Origin: Hafnia alvei | GTDB taxonomy: Bacteria > Pseudomonadota > Gammaproteobacteria > Enterobacterales > Enterobacteriaceae | Direction: 5' to 3' | Assembly (NCBI RefSeq): GCF_034424155.1 | Contig: NZ_CP139992.1 | Span: 3,674,012-3,738,011, forward strand | DNA length: 64,000 bases | Shown here: in pieces, positions 31,245 through 40,417 of the stretch | Numbering within the stretch: position 1 is the stretch's first letter | Layout: each line of letters begins with the position of its first letter | The notes under the pieces: generated by a model | The model's database searches: none | What the model was told of the DNA's origin: nothing | The model's input: the letters and a program-made list of their open reading frames with translations, nothing else | Made by a program: the position numbers and the translations under genes

Positions 31245-31727
31245 TTATGCTAAGAGTTTGGCAATGGATTCACCGGACTCATCCGGCACGCGCCGAACTT
31301 CACAGGTGATACCCAGTCTCTCCAGTTCGCGAAACGCCGCCGTATCGCTGTCATTCACGGATACGGTTTTGTGGATCTGCCGTTTTCCCTCGGCAAAGTG
31401 CATATTGCCAACGTTGACGAAGTTGATTGGCACTCCGCCTTTCACCAACGTGAGGACATCCTGTGGGGTTTTGCATACGATGAAAATTTTCTGCCGATCG
31501 GCCGCTTTATGAATCACGTCGATGGTTTTCTCCAGCGTGAAATAGCGGGTTTGAACGCCTTCCGCCACCACCATATCCATCAGGTTTTGCTGTACCGGAT
31601 CGGCTGCTGCGGCGTCATTGGCAACCAAAACCAAATTAGCCCCTAGCGTATTTGTCCACGTCACACCTACCTGTCCGTGAACTAATCGGTTATCAATGCG
31701 GGTCATTAAAATATTCGGGGTCGACAT
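31245..31727 (-). CDS. agaV: PTS EIIB component, N-acetylgalactosamine specific
   Basis: AgaV passes phosphate from AgaF to the incoming sugar. I start at ATG 31727 (MSTPNILMTRIDNRLVHGQV), which has AGGAG nearby; the frame open from 31838 overlaps agaS. The 160-residue protein has the EIIB active-site His17 in RLVH17GQVG, LVANDAAAADPVQQNLM, ADRQKIFIVCKTP and FVNVGNMHFAEGKRQ. It lies 17 bp after the agaS stop. Confidence 0.93.
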   Translation of the reverse strand: MSTPNILMTRIDNRLVHGQVGVTWTNTLGANLVLVANDAAAADPVQQNLMDMVVAEGVQTRYFTLEKTIDVIHKAADRQKIFIVCKTPQDVLTLVKGGVPINFVNVGNMHFAEGKRQIHKTVSVNDSDTAAFRELERLGITCEVRRVPDESGESIAKLLA

Positions 31728-31744
31728 GCTCCACTCCTGACTTG

Positions 31745-32923
31745 TTATTTTGCTAAATGAGTGTTGATGGAACGAACTGCGGTAAACGGATAGATTTCCA
31801 CCCCTTTCACCACGCGGTTGACTTCCCCTGTCGGGCATGGATTATCTGGCGTCATGCCCAGTGCCAAAGACGTTTCAAACGCCAACATCTGCAAATACAT
31901 CAGATAAGGAAATAGCAGCCAGATATCATCCAGATCGCTATCGAGTACGGTATGGAAATCTCCCGGCGTACCGCTCAGCGCTACGATCTGCTTAGCCAGA
32001 TCATCATGGCGCAGTTCACGCAGTAAATCAGCGTCATAGCGGTGGCAATAAGCCTCGGAAGACATCATCAGCAGCACCAGCGTGTCGCCATCCACCATGA
32101 ATTTCGGCCCATGGCGCACGCCCATTGATGAGTCATAGCGTGTGGCAATCCGTCCGGCGGTGAGTTCGAGCATCTTCAGCGCGGCTTCCTCGGCGATACC
32201 GGTAAAACAGCGTCCGCCTAAGACCATCGCGCGCTTAAATCCGCTGTTCGCCAGCGCTTTTACCTGCTGTTGCCAATGCTGTTGTTCACGACTGCACAGC
32301 GCGGTCATCTGTTGTAACGACGGTGCGCTCTGCGCTAGCGTTAACGGCCCTAGCAGCAGAACGGTAGCCAGCGTCATGCAGCTAAAGCTGGAGGTCATGG
32401 CAAAACTTTGATCGTGCGAACCCTGCGGCATAATCAGCGAGCAGACATTGCGTCGCCCTTCTGCGTAGCGCGCCAGTGCCCCATCGGGGTTGCAGGTCAG
32501 CATTAAATGGTGGCAATGCGGCAATATCTGATCGGCTAAGCGCACGGCCGCGACGCTTTCAGGGCTATTGCCTGAGCGTCCGTAGGACACCAGCAACGTA
32601 GGCCGTTCAGGGTCCAGATATTGCAGCGGCGAAGGTACAATATCGGTGGTGCCATAGGCCACTACGTCCAAACCACATTGCTCGCGCAGCCAAGGAGCCA
32701 GCGCACGTCCCACAAACGCAGAAGAACCCGCACCGCATAACACAATTTGCAGAGTAGGATCGGCCAATAGCGGCTGCAAAAACGGCTTCCAATATCCCTG
32801 ACTCTCGCTCAACTCATCGTGAAGCTGTCGCCACAGGCGTGGCTGCTGATCGATTTCACGCGCGGTATGTAGCGCATGGTGCTCATGCAGCCATGCTTCA
32901 GAATAGGAAAACAGCTCACTCAT
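31745..32923 (-). CDS. agaS: AgaS, SIS-domain galactosamine-6-phosphate deaminase/isomerase
   Basis: AgaS converts galactosamine 6-phosphate to tagatose 6-phosphate and ammonia in E. coli. The 392-residue protein has two SIS (sugar isomerase) domains, the first with LCGAGSSAFVGRAL, SYGRSGNSPESVAAV and MPQGSHDQSFAMTSSFS, the second with LGGRCFTGIAEEAALKMLE and DSSMGVRHGPKFMV. Its ATG overlaps the kbaZ stop (ATGA), with AAGGAG upstream. It is the catabolic enzyme of this operon. No agaA deacetylase gene is present, so N-acetylated substrate would need a deacetylase encoded elsewhere. Confidence 0.93.
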   Translation of the reverse strand: MSELFSYSEAWLHEHHALHTAREIDQQPRLWRQLHDELSESQGYWKPFLQPLLADPTLQIVLCGAGSSAFVGRALAPWLREQCGLDVVAYGTTDIVPSPLQYLDPERPTLLVSYGRSGNSPESVAAVRLADQILPHCHHLMLTCNPDGALARYAEGRRNVCSLIMPQGSHDQSFAMTSSFSCMTLATVLLLGPLTLAQSAPSLQQMTALCSREQQHWQQQVKALANSGFKRAMVLGGRCFTGIAEEAALKMLELTAGRIATRYDSSMGVRHGPKFMVDGDTLVLLMMSSEAYCHRYDADLLRELRHDDLAKQIVALSGTPGDFHTVLDSDLDDIWLLFPYLMYLQMLAFETSLALGMTPDNPCPTGEVNRVVKGVEIYPFTAVRSINTHLAK

Positions 32924-34236
32924 GCTAAGGCTCCTTGCGCCTGAGATTGGATAGTTTCAGCCTTGGGTTCGCAGGCTTCGGCGTAGCTCAAAAGTACACG
33001 CTGTATTTTGTCTAGAACCCACTGCTGTGGATCTTGACCCAGCGTTCCGGCGTTCAACGCCTGTGCCTGTTCGGGGAGATACTGGCTGAGCAGCGCCATC
33101 GGAACCGGATGACTGCGCAGATTATTCATCAGTAAATCAACGGCCTGTTGTACCTGAGGATGAGGCCAGTAGTAGCGAACGCGGTCGCTGAGGCTGTATT
33201 GGCGATCGATAAATTGTTGGTGTGGAGAACCGTGGTAATAGCGATTCCACTGCTGCGGCTGCTCGCGCATCACCTGCTCCAGCGTGTCACGTAGATGTGC
33301 CGCTTTAAGCTCACCGTTCCATTCACGATCGATACGATCGAGAGCAAACAGGGCTTCACGTAACGCAAAGGTTAAGGCTGGGCCAACTTTTAAGATCGCA
33401 AAGTGATCGCGCACCAGCTCGCGATAGGCATGCGGCGTTTGGTAGTCGGTGGAATGAGCTTCATAAATCATATGCGGCTGGCTTTCGATAAACTGGCTCA
33501 GCGCCTGTGCTTTTTCCGGCTGGTAATGCACCACGCTGTGGTGATCAAACTCGACGCCCGGCTGTACGACTAGCGCAATCACTCTTTCCCACACGCTGTC
33601 CAATCCAGCCTTGCACCATGCTTTTTGGTGAATATCCAGCGTCGCCGCCGCGGCCTGCGGCGTGGTCACCTGCATGCCGTCCATATCTTCTTGAGCACCG
33701 CCGGGAACCGGAACTTCGGTGCCAATCACATACACAGGACGTTCACCACCCACCTGCTGCCATGCATTTTCTGCCACTGCACAAAGGCGAGCCGCACGTG
33801 CGGCAACTTCCATATCCCCCAAAGGAACAGGATCGCCGAGGCATGACATAGAACAATCGAGATGGATCTTGCGAAAACCGGCGCTCACGTAATCATGAAT
33901 CAGCGTTTCCGCGAGCTGCATGGCTTCATCAGCGCTGCGCTCCTGCCAAGCATTGGGCCCGAGATGATCGCCGCCTAACCACACCCGTTCGCGCGATAAC
34001 CCAACGCGGTCGGCCTGTGCCCAAACCGCATCACGGAACTGCGCGGGAGTCATACCGGTATAGCCACCAAACTGGTTAACCTGATTTGAGGTTGCTTCAA
34101 TCAAGACCGCGCTGTGGCGGGCTTTCGCCAGCAGTAAGGCACTTTCTAATACCCACGGATGCGCGGAACAGACCGAATAGATCCCCACCGCCTCGCCCGA
34201 TTTGTGGCGACGGATAAGCTGTAATAAAGGCTGCAT
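32920..34236 (-). CDS. kbaZ: Tagatose-1,6-bisphosphate aldolase non-catalytic subunit (KbaZ/GatZ family)
   Basis: KbaZ is required for full activity and stability of the KbaY aldolase in E. coli. The 438-residue protein shows YSVCSAHPWVLESALLLA, IEATSNQVNQFGGYTGMTPA, WLGGDHLGPNAWQ, KIHLDCSMSCLGDPVPL and YEAHSTDYQTP, all typical of the KbaZ/GatZ family. Length is close to E. coli KbaZ (426). It starts at ATG 34236 after GGAGA, 42 bp downstream of agaR, and is translationally coupled to agaS. Confidence 0.93.
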   Translation of the reverse strand: MQPLLQLIRRHKSGEAVGIYSVCSAHPWVLESALLLAKARHSAVLIEATSNQVNQFGGYTGMTPAQFRDAVWAQADRVGLSRERVWLGGDHLGPNAWQERSADEAMQLAETLIHDYVSAGFRKIHLDCSMSCLGDPVPLGDMEVAARAARLCAVAENAWQQVGGERPVYVIGTEVPVPGGAQEDMDGMQVTTPQAAAATLDIHQKAWCKAGLDSVWERVIALVVQPGVEFDHHSVVHYQPEKAQALSQFIESQPHMIYEAHSTDYQTPHAYRELVRDHFAILKVGPALTFALREALFALDRIDREWNGELKAAHLRDTLEQVMREQPQQWNRYYHGSPHQQFIDRQYSLSDRVRYYWPHPQVQQAVDLLMNNLRSHPVPMALLSQYLPEQAQALNAGTLGQDPQQWVLDKIQRVLLSYAEACEPKAETIQSQAQGALA

Positions 34237-34278
34237 GATGTCTCCATGCAGGCATATTTAATCGATCAAGAATGTCGA

Positions 34279-35052
34279 TCAGTCGTCGGCAATAATCACT
34301 TCTACGCCGAGTTCTGTTAATGCCCGCTTGTAGTTGTCGGGGATCCGGCTATCTGTGATCAGCCGGTGGATCTGACCGGCCTCACGGATCATGCAGAAGC
34401 TTTTGCGGCCAAATTTGCTGGAGTCCACCACGGCGATAATTTCATGTGCCACCTCGCACATCACGCGGTTGAGGTGAGCTTCGCCGGTATGTGGCGTGGT
34501 TATTCCTGCTTCCAGGTCAAACCCATCGACGCCCAGAAATAAGGTATCAAAGCGATGTTGACGCAATTGCTGTTCTGCAGCCGGACCATAGAGCGAATAG
34601 GAGTTCTGACGAACGCTTCCGCCCAGCACCATCACTTCAATCCGTTCAAACCCCGCCAGTTCATAGGCGATGTTCAGCGCGTTGGTCATGACAACCAGAT
34701 CGCGTCGCCCCTTGAGGTGCGGCGTAATCTGCGTTGTGGTCGATCCAGAATCTAAAATCAGCGTATCGCCGTCTTTCACGTACTCCGCCGCTTTGGCAGC
34801 GATACGCGATTTAACGTCGCGATTCATGCGCCCTTTGTCTTGCAAAGGCCGATCAAACGCGAATTGCTGATTAAGCATGGCGCCGCCGTAAGAGCGCAGC
34901 GCACAGCCTTTTTGTTCCAGATAACGCAGGTCGTTACGGATGGTGACGCTCGATACCCCAAACCGCGCGCTAAGAGGTTCAACGCGCACGCTGCCCTCGT
35001 GGCACAACAGGTCAATAATCTGTTCGCGGCGTTTTACGGTATCTAACGTCAT
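34279..35052 (-). CDS. agaR: DeoR-family repressor of the aga operon
   Basis: AgaR is the transcriptional repressor of amino-sugar genes in E. coli. The 257-residue DeoR protein has a winged HTH (RREQIIDLLCHEGSVRVEPL ... RFGVSSVTIRNDLRYLEQKG) and a sugar-phosphate sensor domain with LDSGSTTTQI, LGGSVRQNSYSLYGP and FLGVDGFDLEAGITT. I choose ATG 35052 because AGGAG lies eight bases upstream; ATG 35058 would leave only two. It is the promoter-proximal gene of the operon, so it is probably autoregulated. The 42-bp gap to kbaZ leaves room for at most a short internal promoter. Confidence 0.92.
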   Translation of the reverse strand: MTLDTVKRREQIIDLLCHEGSVRVEPLSARFGVSSVTIRNDLRYLEQKGCALRSYGGAMLNQQFAFDRPLQDKGRMNRDVKSRIAAKAAEYVKDGDTLILDSGSTTTQITPHLKGRRDLVVMTNALNIAYELAGFERIEVMVLGGSVRQNSYSLYGPAAEQQLRQHRFDTLFLGVDGFDLEAGITTPHTGEAHLNRVMCEVAHEIIAVVDSSKFGRKSFCMIREAGQIHRLITDSRIPDNYKRALTELGVEVIIADD

Positions 35053-35091
35053 ATCCATGACTCCTTGGAGTGTGGTGTTTGAATCAAGAAG

Positions 35092-35107
35092 CTTTCGCTC
35101 TCTTTCG
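35092..35107. promoter_or_regulatory. Candidate AgaR operator repeats upstream of agaR
   Basis: CTTTCG occurs twice with a 10-bp period at 35092-35097 and 35102-35107. Related CTTTCG/CGAAAG blocks recur farther upstream: near 35189, and at about 35288-35303 as TTTCGTTTTTTAAC on the minus strand. E. coli AgaR sites are T-rich with repeated TTTC elements, so these are plausible operators, but matches are imperfect. Confidence 0.4.
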
Positions 35108-35139
35108 AATGCATTACAGCAAAGGCAGTGAAGTGAAAT

Positions 35140-35155
35140 TGTGATCGCGGTTACA
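35140..35155 (-). promoter_or_regulatory. Putative CRP site 1 upstream of agaR
   Basis: TGTGA-TCGCGG-TTACA matches the CRP consensus TGTGA-N6-TCACA at nine of ten conserved bases. It lies about 88 bp upstream of the agaR start, fitting catabolite activation of a PTS sugar operon. Confidence 0.6.
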
Positions 35156-35343
35156 GCCTACTTTTTGGGCAAAATAGGCCAAAAAACCTTTCGATGTAAA
35201 ATACAGTGAAAGCCAGACAACGAAACAACGAAGGGGGAAATTTGTGAGTTGAATAGCTCTCTAGCGCTTCTCACAGAGAAAATACCCGTTAAAAAACGAA
35301 AGCAGGTTCTTTTGAAGTGAAGGGTTAAGATTTTATTTAGTGA

Positions 35344-35359
35344 AGTGACAGTGATCACA
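35344..35359 (-). promoter_or_regulatory. Putative CRP site 2 upstream of agaR
   Basis: Read on the minus strand, TGTGA-TCACTG-TCACT matches TGTGA-N6-TCACA at nine of ten conserved bases. It is about 205 bp upstream of the first site. The 35059-35478 interval otherwise holds no coding frame that I can support. Confidence 0.55.
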
Positions 35360-35478
35360 TTTTAAAAAGTTAGCAATAAATCTGACGCGACTTTGCTGTC
35401 TGATTTTAGCTATGGATATGGTGGCTGTTAGGCAGGTAATACCGAAATACAGATGGCAGTTTTAACGCGGCGAGAAAT

Positions 35479-35519
35479 AAAAAAACCGCTACAACGGCAG
35501 AACCGTGAGCGGTTTTTTT
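35479..35519. terminator. Bidirectional terminator between agaR promoter region and yehS
   Basis: AAAAAAACCGCT pairs with AGCGGTTTTTTT around an inner CGG/CCG arm. It has long A and T tracts and lies 14 bp beyond the yehS stop on the minus strand. Confidence 0.88.
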
Positions 35520-35532
35520 AACGCCGTTAGAA

Positions 35533-35997
35533 TTAGCCTTTACGCACGCGTGCAGCTAAACCTTTCAGGAAGTAACGCAGCAGTTGGTCACCACATTCAC
35601 GATAATGTTTGTGGCCGTCGGCGCGGAAAATAGCGCTCAGCTCGGATTCGGTAATCGCGAAATCCTGAGATTTTAAGATCTCAATAATATCCACGGATTT
35701 CAGCTCAAATGCCACGCGCAGCTTTTTCAGAATAATGTTGTTGGTGATACGGCGTTCAACTTTTGGCGCAGGATACTTTTCGTCTTTGCCACGTTTGAAG
35801 AAGATCAGGCCATTCAGGAAATATCCCATTACGACGTCAGGGCAAACCTTAAAACCTTCTTCGCCTTCTTTGGTTACGAAGCTCGCCATTTCTTCCAGCG
35901 TCACCTTGGTGTCGGCCAGAGCTAAGATGCTGATCATTTTCTCATTATTCAGATTCAGCATGTAGCGAACGCTGCGTAAAACATCATTATTCATCAT
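35533..35997 (-). CDS. yehS: DUF1456 family protein YehS
   Basis: This protein of about 154 residues carries two DUF1456 repeats: NNDVLRSVRYMLNLNNEKMI in the first half and NNIILKKLRVAFELKS in the second. Each is followed by a conserved CPDVVMGYFLNGLI or CGDQLLRYFLKGLA segment. Function is unknown. The start is 35997 or 35994 (two adjacent ATGs, MMNND); a frame open to 36030 overlaps the likely ribosome site GAGAGG. In E. coli yehS lies in a different part of the chromosome, so its place between the aga operon and yadI is a local difference. Confidence 0.88.
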   Translation of the reverse strand: MMNNDVLRSVRYMLNLNNEKMISILALADTKVTLEEMASFVTKEGEEGFKVCPDVVMGYFLNGLIFFKRGKDEKYPAPKVERRITNNIILKKLRVAFELKSVDIIEILKSQDFAITESELSAIFRADGHKHYRECGDQLLRYFLKGLAARVRKG

Positions 35998-36126
35998 TAC
36001 CGGGTACATCCTCTCGATTTTAGTTCGCAAAAAGCGTCAGGGCGCATTATAGAGATATTCTGTGCTTCACGTTGAAGAAATCGTCATCCGTTTGCATTGA
36101 AGGCTCTATTCCCACGCTTTTGGCTT

Positions 36127-36579
36127 CTAATTCTCGATGTTACAGGCCTCCGAACTACGCACCATTACCGTTGGATGGCGGTTTTGTTCGTGCCACAAAC
36201 TGGTCGCTTGCCCACGTGTTAGCTCTAACGCATGGTCGCGGAACTCAGAAGCGGTGAGAGCCCCACGCTGAGGGAACAGCTGAATCATCGCACCTAAGCT
36301 AATTCCCACCACCACTTCGCATTTAGAATGCTTATGGCTCATCAACGCTGCGCTGCGAAACGGCGCCGCGCCTAAAATATCGGTAATAAAGACGACACCA
36401 TCACCGCTGTCTGCGGCGTGCAGCGCATCGCACATCATTCGGCTAAGCATATTGGTGCTCAGCCAATCAGTGTATTCCACGCTGATACATTGCTCTGGCA
36501 GCGCCCCCAGCAAATGCTTGAGTGATTTTAGCGTACCACTGGCAAAGCCAGTATGTCCTGCTAAGACAATCCCTAACAT
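36127..36579 (-). CDS. yadI: Orphan PTS EIIA-type protein YadI
   Basis: YadI is a mannose-family EIIA-like protein; no sugar partner is established in E. coli. The 150 residues include the predicted phosphorylation His9 in IVLAGH9TGFASG, LSRMMCDALHAADSGDGV and LGAAPFRSAALMSHKHSK, and are close to E. coli YadI in the middle of the protein. It lies upstream of yadH on the other side of a terminator, as in E. coli, but is separated from yadE by the aga operon and yehS. It is paralogous to AgaF 7 kb away, and both keep the histidine. Confidence 0.87.
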   Translation of the reverse strand: MLGIVLAGHTGFASGTLKSLKHLLGALPEQCISVEYTDWLSTNMLSRMMCDALHAADSGDGVVFITDILGAAPFRSAALMSHKHSKCEVVVGISLGAMIQLFPQRGALTASEFRDHALELTRGQATSLWHEQNRHPTVMVRSSEACNIEN

Positions 36580-36789
36580 GCGCGTTCTCCCCTTGCTGCT
36601 TGATACGGCATCCTGCCGTTCGTCGCCATAATAAATAATAAAATCTGCTGCTGGCTTTTAGGAGCAGACTCTCAGATTAGTCTCATAAGTATTAGGGTTT
36701 ATCAGGAAATGACGTTCACCGCAGCAAACATAATCAATGACGATGCAGGAGTGTGAGATAAGGCAGAAATGATGCTATTTAAAACAAAA

Positions 36790-36813
36790 AAGCCCCCGTT
36801 TTCACGGAGGCTT
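36790..36813 (-). terminator. Terminator of yadGH
   Basis: AAGCCCCCGT-TTTC-ACGGAGGCTT has nine of ten stem positions paired and, on the minus strand, is followed by TTTTTTGTTTT. It lies 8 bp past the yadH stop. Confidence 0.85.
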
Positions 36814-36820
36814 GGGGCGA

Positions 36821-37591
36821 TTAGGAACGCAGACCGCGCCCACGCTCAATGAGGTACCACGCCAACAGGTAGAACACCACGATAAATGCCAGCAGTACCA
36901 CGAAGGTAAAGATAAGCGGCACATCGTTAATGCCTAGGAACCCAAAGCGGAAGCCGCTGATCATATAGACGATAGGATTCAGCTTAGATATCGCCTGCCA
37001 GACAGGAGGCAGCAGGGTCAGCGAATAGAATACGCCGCCCAGATAGGTCAATGGCGTCAGCACAAAAGTTGGCACCAAGCTGATATCGTCAAAGGTTTTA
37101 GCGAATACGGCGTTCAGCAGCCCGCCTAGCGAGAACAGGATGGCAGTACACAGCAGCGTTGCCGCCACAATGCCCCAGCTGTGAACATGGAATGGCACGA
37201 AGAATAATGAAACCAGCGTCACCAGAATCCCCACGCAGACGCCACGAGCCACGCCGCCGCCGACGAAACCGGCGATGATCACGTGCGTTGGCACTGGCGC
37301 AACCAGAAGCTCTTCAATGTTGCGCTGAAACTTCGCGCTGAAAAACGACGACGCCACGTTGGCATAGGAGTTCGTAATCACCGACATCATGATAAGACCC
37401 GGCACGATAAACTGCATGTAATCAAAACCATGCATTTCGCCGATGCGAGAACCGATCAGATTGCCGAAAATGATGAAGTACAGCGTCATGGTGATAACCG
37501 GAGGCACCAACGTTTGGATCCAAATTCGGGCAAAACGATGAACTTCTTTGGTCCAGATACTTTTCAGCGCGACCCAATAGAGTGCGTTCAT
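36821..37591 (-). CDS. yadH: ABC-2 type transporter permease YadH
   Basis: YadH is the membrane subunit of the YadGH ABC exporter, whose substrate is unknown. The 256-residue protein has six or so hydrophobic segments and the ABC-2 pattern FVPGLIMMSVITNSYANVAS (about residues 62-81), RNIEELLVAPVP and PLTYLGGVFYSLTLLPP. Length equals E. coli YadH. Its ATG overlaps the yadG stop by 4 bp, so the two proteins are made together. Confidence 0.94.
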   Translation of the reverse strand: MNALYWVALKSIWTKEVHRFARIWIQTLVPPVITMTLYFIIFGNLIGSRIGEMHGFDYMQFIVPGLIMMSVITNSYANVASSFFSAKFQRNIEELLVAPVPTHVIIAGFVGGGVARGVCVGILVTLVSLFFVPFHVHSWGIVAATLLCTAILFSLGGLLNAVFAKTFDDISLVPTFVLTPLTYLGGVFYSLTLLPPVWQAISKLNPIVYMISGFRFGFLGINDVPLIFTFVVLLAFIVVFYLLAWYLIERGRGLRS

Positions 37592-38535
37592 GCCTTTTTC
37601 TCCGTATTCACACGCGGTTTTTCATCATGGTCGTGGACTAAGGTCACGAACAGCTCTTCCAAACGGTTAGCTTTGTTACGCATGCTCAATACCTGAATTC
37701 CCTGTGCGCTTAGCTGGCTGAATACGCCATTCAAACCTTGCTCACGCAGCACTTCAACCTCCAGCGTTGAGGTATCACGCAGGTGGTGCTTATAACCATC
37801 AAGCTTCGGTAGTGGGCTTTTCGCCGCCAAATCCAAAATGAAGGTTTCAGATTTCAGCTTTGAAAGCAGCTCTTTCATCGAGGTGTTTTCGACCAGCTCA
37901 CCGTTCTGGATAATGCCGATGTTGCGGCACAGCATCTCAGCTTCTTCCAGATAGTGCGTGGTCAGAATAATGGTGGTTCCTTGAGCATTAAGCTCTTTCA
38001 AGAATCCCCACATTGAACGACGCAGTTCAATATCGACACCCGCGGTCGGTTCATCAAGAATCAGTAGTTTTGGCTCATGCATCAGCGCACGGGCGATCAT
38101 CAAACGGCGTTTCATGCCGCCAGAAAGCATACGAGCCCGCTCGTCACGTTTTCCCCAAAGATCCAACTGCTTGAGGTATTTCTCCGCACGAACCAAGGCT
38201 TCTGAGTGCGTGACGCCGTAATAGCCTGCCTGATGAACAACTATCTGCATCACCGTTTCAAACGGGTTGAAGTTGAACTCCTGCGGCACCAAACCCAACT
38301 GGCGTTTAGCGTTAACGATGTCACGGTCGATGTCATAACCGAACACGTTGACCTTACCGGAGGATTTATTCACCAAGGAGCTAATAATGCCGATGGTGGT
38401 CGATTTCCCTGCGCCATTTGGCCCAAGCAGGGCATAGAAATCGCCAGCCTCAACCTGTAAATCAATACCGCGCAGCGCCTGCACGCCACCCGCATACGTT
38501 TTGGTGAGCTGGGAAAGTTCCAGTGCGTTTGTCAT
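37588..38535 (-). CDS. yadG: ABC transporter ATP-binding protein YadG
   Basis: YadG is the ATPase partner of YadH. The 315-residue protein has Walker A LLGPNGAGKSTTIGII near residue 35, signature LSGGMKRRLMIARAL, Walker B LLILDEPTAGVD, and the H-loop TTHYLEEAEML, in the pattern of ABC-2 exporters. E. coli YadG is 308 residues. It is divergent from can. Confidence 0.95.
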   Translation of the reverse strand: MTNALELSQLTKTYAGGVQALRGIDLQVEAGDFYALLGPNGAGKSTTIGIISSLVNKSSGKVNVFGYDIDRDIVNAKRQLGLVPQEFNFNPFETVMQIVVHQAGYYGVTHSEALVRAEKYLKQLDLWGKRDERARMLSGGMKRRLMIARALMHEPKLLILDEPTAGVDIELRRSMWGFLKELNAQGTTIILTTHYLEEAEMLCRNIGIIQNGELVENTSMKELLSKLKSETFILDLAAKSPLPKLDGYKHHLRDTSTLEVEVLREQGLNGVFSQLSAQGIQVLSMRNKANRLEELFVTLVHDHDEKPRVNTEKKA

Positions 38536-38888
38536 TATGATTAGCGTACCTTTGCGCCTGAGCTATCAGGCTTTTTTTGGAACGGTTCCCAAACAGTAAT
38601 AAGCAGAAACCGTCAATAATCGGGATGTGAACGTTGACCGAAGAGTGTCTATTTTACATAGCCATAACAGTATTAGCTACCGTATTTACGGCTTATAGGC
38701 ACCTGATGCTAATATACTTTTTGAGGAACATTTGCATAACTTAATGTTAACGGATGGTAATTTTTTCAAGGAATAACGCCGTTATTTTCTATGCCATTTT
38801 TTGCTGAAGGCACTGTTCCGATTTCAAAACTGTGACGATTAGCCTATATTAACCATCGCAAACCGCATGTTACAGACGATTAACCTCA
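38536..38888. other. Divergent promoter region yadG / can
   Basis: This 353-bp region contains the two divergent promoters. I see no coding frame, strong hairpin or recognisable operator in it. Confidence 0.5.
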
Positions 38889-39539
38889 ATGAAAGAAATC
38901 GAAAAACTTATTGCGAATAACCATGCATGGTCGGATACCGTGAGCCAAGAAGACCCAGAATTTTTTGGTCGTCTTGCTCAATCACAACGTCCGCGCTTTC
39001 TATGGATTGGTTGTTCTGATAGCCGTGTACCGGCTGAACAGTTAACAGGGCTGGAAGCTGGCGAACTCTTTGTTCACCGTAATGTTGCCAATCTGGTTAT
39101 CCATACCGATTTGAATTGCCTGTCGGTTGTTCAATATGCCGTCGACGTATTACAGGTTGAGCATATTATTATCTGTGGCCACTTGGGCTGCGGCGGGATT
39201 GAGGCTGCGGTCGAAAATCCTGAGCTTGGGCTGATCAACAACTGGCTGCTGCACATTCGCGACCTATGGTACAAACACAGCTCGCTGCTGGGTGAACTCC
39301 CGCCAGAAAAACGCTTGGATACCCTGTGCGAACTGAACGTGGTTGAGCAGGTCTATAACCTCGGTCATTCCACCATCATGCAATCAGCATGGAAACGTGG
39401 GCAAAAAGTGATGATCCACGGATGGGTTTATGGTCTGAAAGATGGCCGCCTGCGCGATCTGGATATCACCACCACGAGCCGTGAAACCCTCGAACTGCGT
39501 TATCGCAACGCCATGTCTACCCTGCTGCAACAAGGCTAA
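38889..39539 (+). CDS. can: Beta-class carbonic anhydrase
   Basis: Can interconverts CO2 and bicarbonate and is needed for growth in air because bicarbonate feeds carboxylation reactions. The 216-residue protein has the beta-class zinc ligands C42, H98 and C101 and the D44-R46 pair: IGC42SDSRVPAEQ and IICGH98LGC101GG. Sequence and length closely match the E. coli main (Can/YadF) enzyme rather than CynT. It is divergent from yadG, as in E. coli. Confidence 0.97.
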   Translation: MKEIEKLIANNHAWSDTVSQEDPEFFGRLAQSQRPRFLWIGCSDSRVPAEQLTGLEAGELFVHRNVANLVIHTDLNCLSVVQYAVDVLQVEHIIICGHLGCGGIEAAVENPELGLINNWLLHIRDLWYKHSSLLGELPPEKRLDTLCELNVVEQVYNLGHSTIMQSAWKRGQKVMIHGWVYGLKDGRLRDLDITTTSRETLELRYRNAMSTLLQQG

Positions 39540-39628
39540 TTAGACACTTGCGTGACAACACAACCGCTGACGTTCTTAATGTGATAACAGCGGTTGTGTT
39601 TCCTTTCCAATAAACGCTGTCGTCATCT

Positions 39629-39997
39629 CTAGCGCAACGCTAATGATGATGCCAAACGAAAAAACAACGCATTAACCCCTTCTAATAATGCCAGCTCAAC
39701 GAGCTTTTCGCGTTGCAGCAACGGTATTTTTCCACACACATCGTCCCATAGCTGTGTCCCAATGCTTTCATCATTCGACTTGAGTCGATAAAACGCCCTC
39801 GTCTCGTTTACCTGATGTAAATGCAGCACCTCTTTAACCTCTTCAGGCAGGCTATCGATATGGTATTCAATCGTTTTCCCATCGCGCTTACGCCTTATCC
39901 ATTCCGATTTTCTCGCATGCGAATGCAATCCCTGCGACGTTGTGGGCAAAGGCGCTATCTCGGTGAGTTGTTTCGCCGTAAACCATTCTGATTCCAT
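39629..39997 (-). CDS. Orphan DNA-binding protein with Mu-transposase-type HTH domain
   Basis: This 122-residue protein starts at ATG 39997 after GGAAG; a GTG at 40003 lies closer to that site. Residues about 4-58 look like the Mu-type winged DNA-binding domain found in MuA and Mu-like repressors: EWFTAKQLTEIAPLPTTSQG, then ARKSEWIRRKRDGKTIEYHI and DSLPEEVKEVL. The remaining half is helical with no recognised motif. No other Mu-like genes are nearby, so it is likely a stand-alone regulator or a phage remnant. It lies between can and hpt, which are neighbours in E. coli. Confidence 0.7.
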   Translation of the reverse strand: MESEWFTAKQLTEIAPLPTTSQGLHSHARKSEWIRRKRDGKTIEYHIDSLPEEVKEVLHLHQVNETRAFYRLKSNDESIGTQLWDDVCGKIPLLQREKLVELALLEGVNALFFRLASSLALR

Positions 39998-40417
39998 AAT
40001 CACTTCCTTCCCAAGGGATACTCGGTATCCACATTAATAGAAATTGCTGTAACGGGAATTAGTAATAACACCATTTCTTAAAATTGATAATTTAAGAATG
40101 TTTTATAGAAAATTAACTATTAAATTTAACCATAGAAACAAGCAATTAATAAAAACAAAATATTCACCACCCAGATCAATTAACGGATGAACATCTAAAG
40201 TTTTATTTTATATTGTAATTTAAACTTAAATCACTTTTAACTAACGCTTATTATTGCTAGATTACGCTTCCACAACGCAACAAAAAAACAACATCCATAG
40301 GAAGGATAAAAATCGAAAGATAGCTTATGTTTTTAGTTGTGTTATTTAGTTAATGAATAAATTAACTCACCACGCAATGGAAGGCTAAATACTCAATAAA
40401 CACTATTTGAGGTAATT
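39998..40417. other. AT-rich region between Mu-HTH gene and fimbrial-like gene
   Basis: About 420 bp of strongly AT-rich sequence with no supported frame. It contains an AT-rich palindrome, TTCTTAAA-ATTGATAA-TTTAAGAA at 40075-40098. This lies about 80 bp upstream of the HTH gene and could be an operator. The base composition suggests acquired DNA. Confidence 0.45.

Noticed and set aside
39629-39997. Mu-like prophage
   Set aside because: Only one Mu-type HTH protein is present; no transposase, head or tail genes are nearby.
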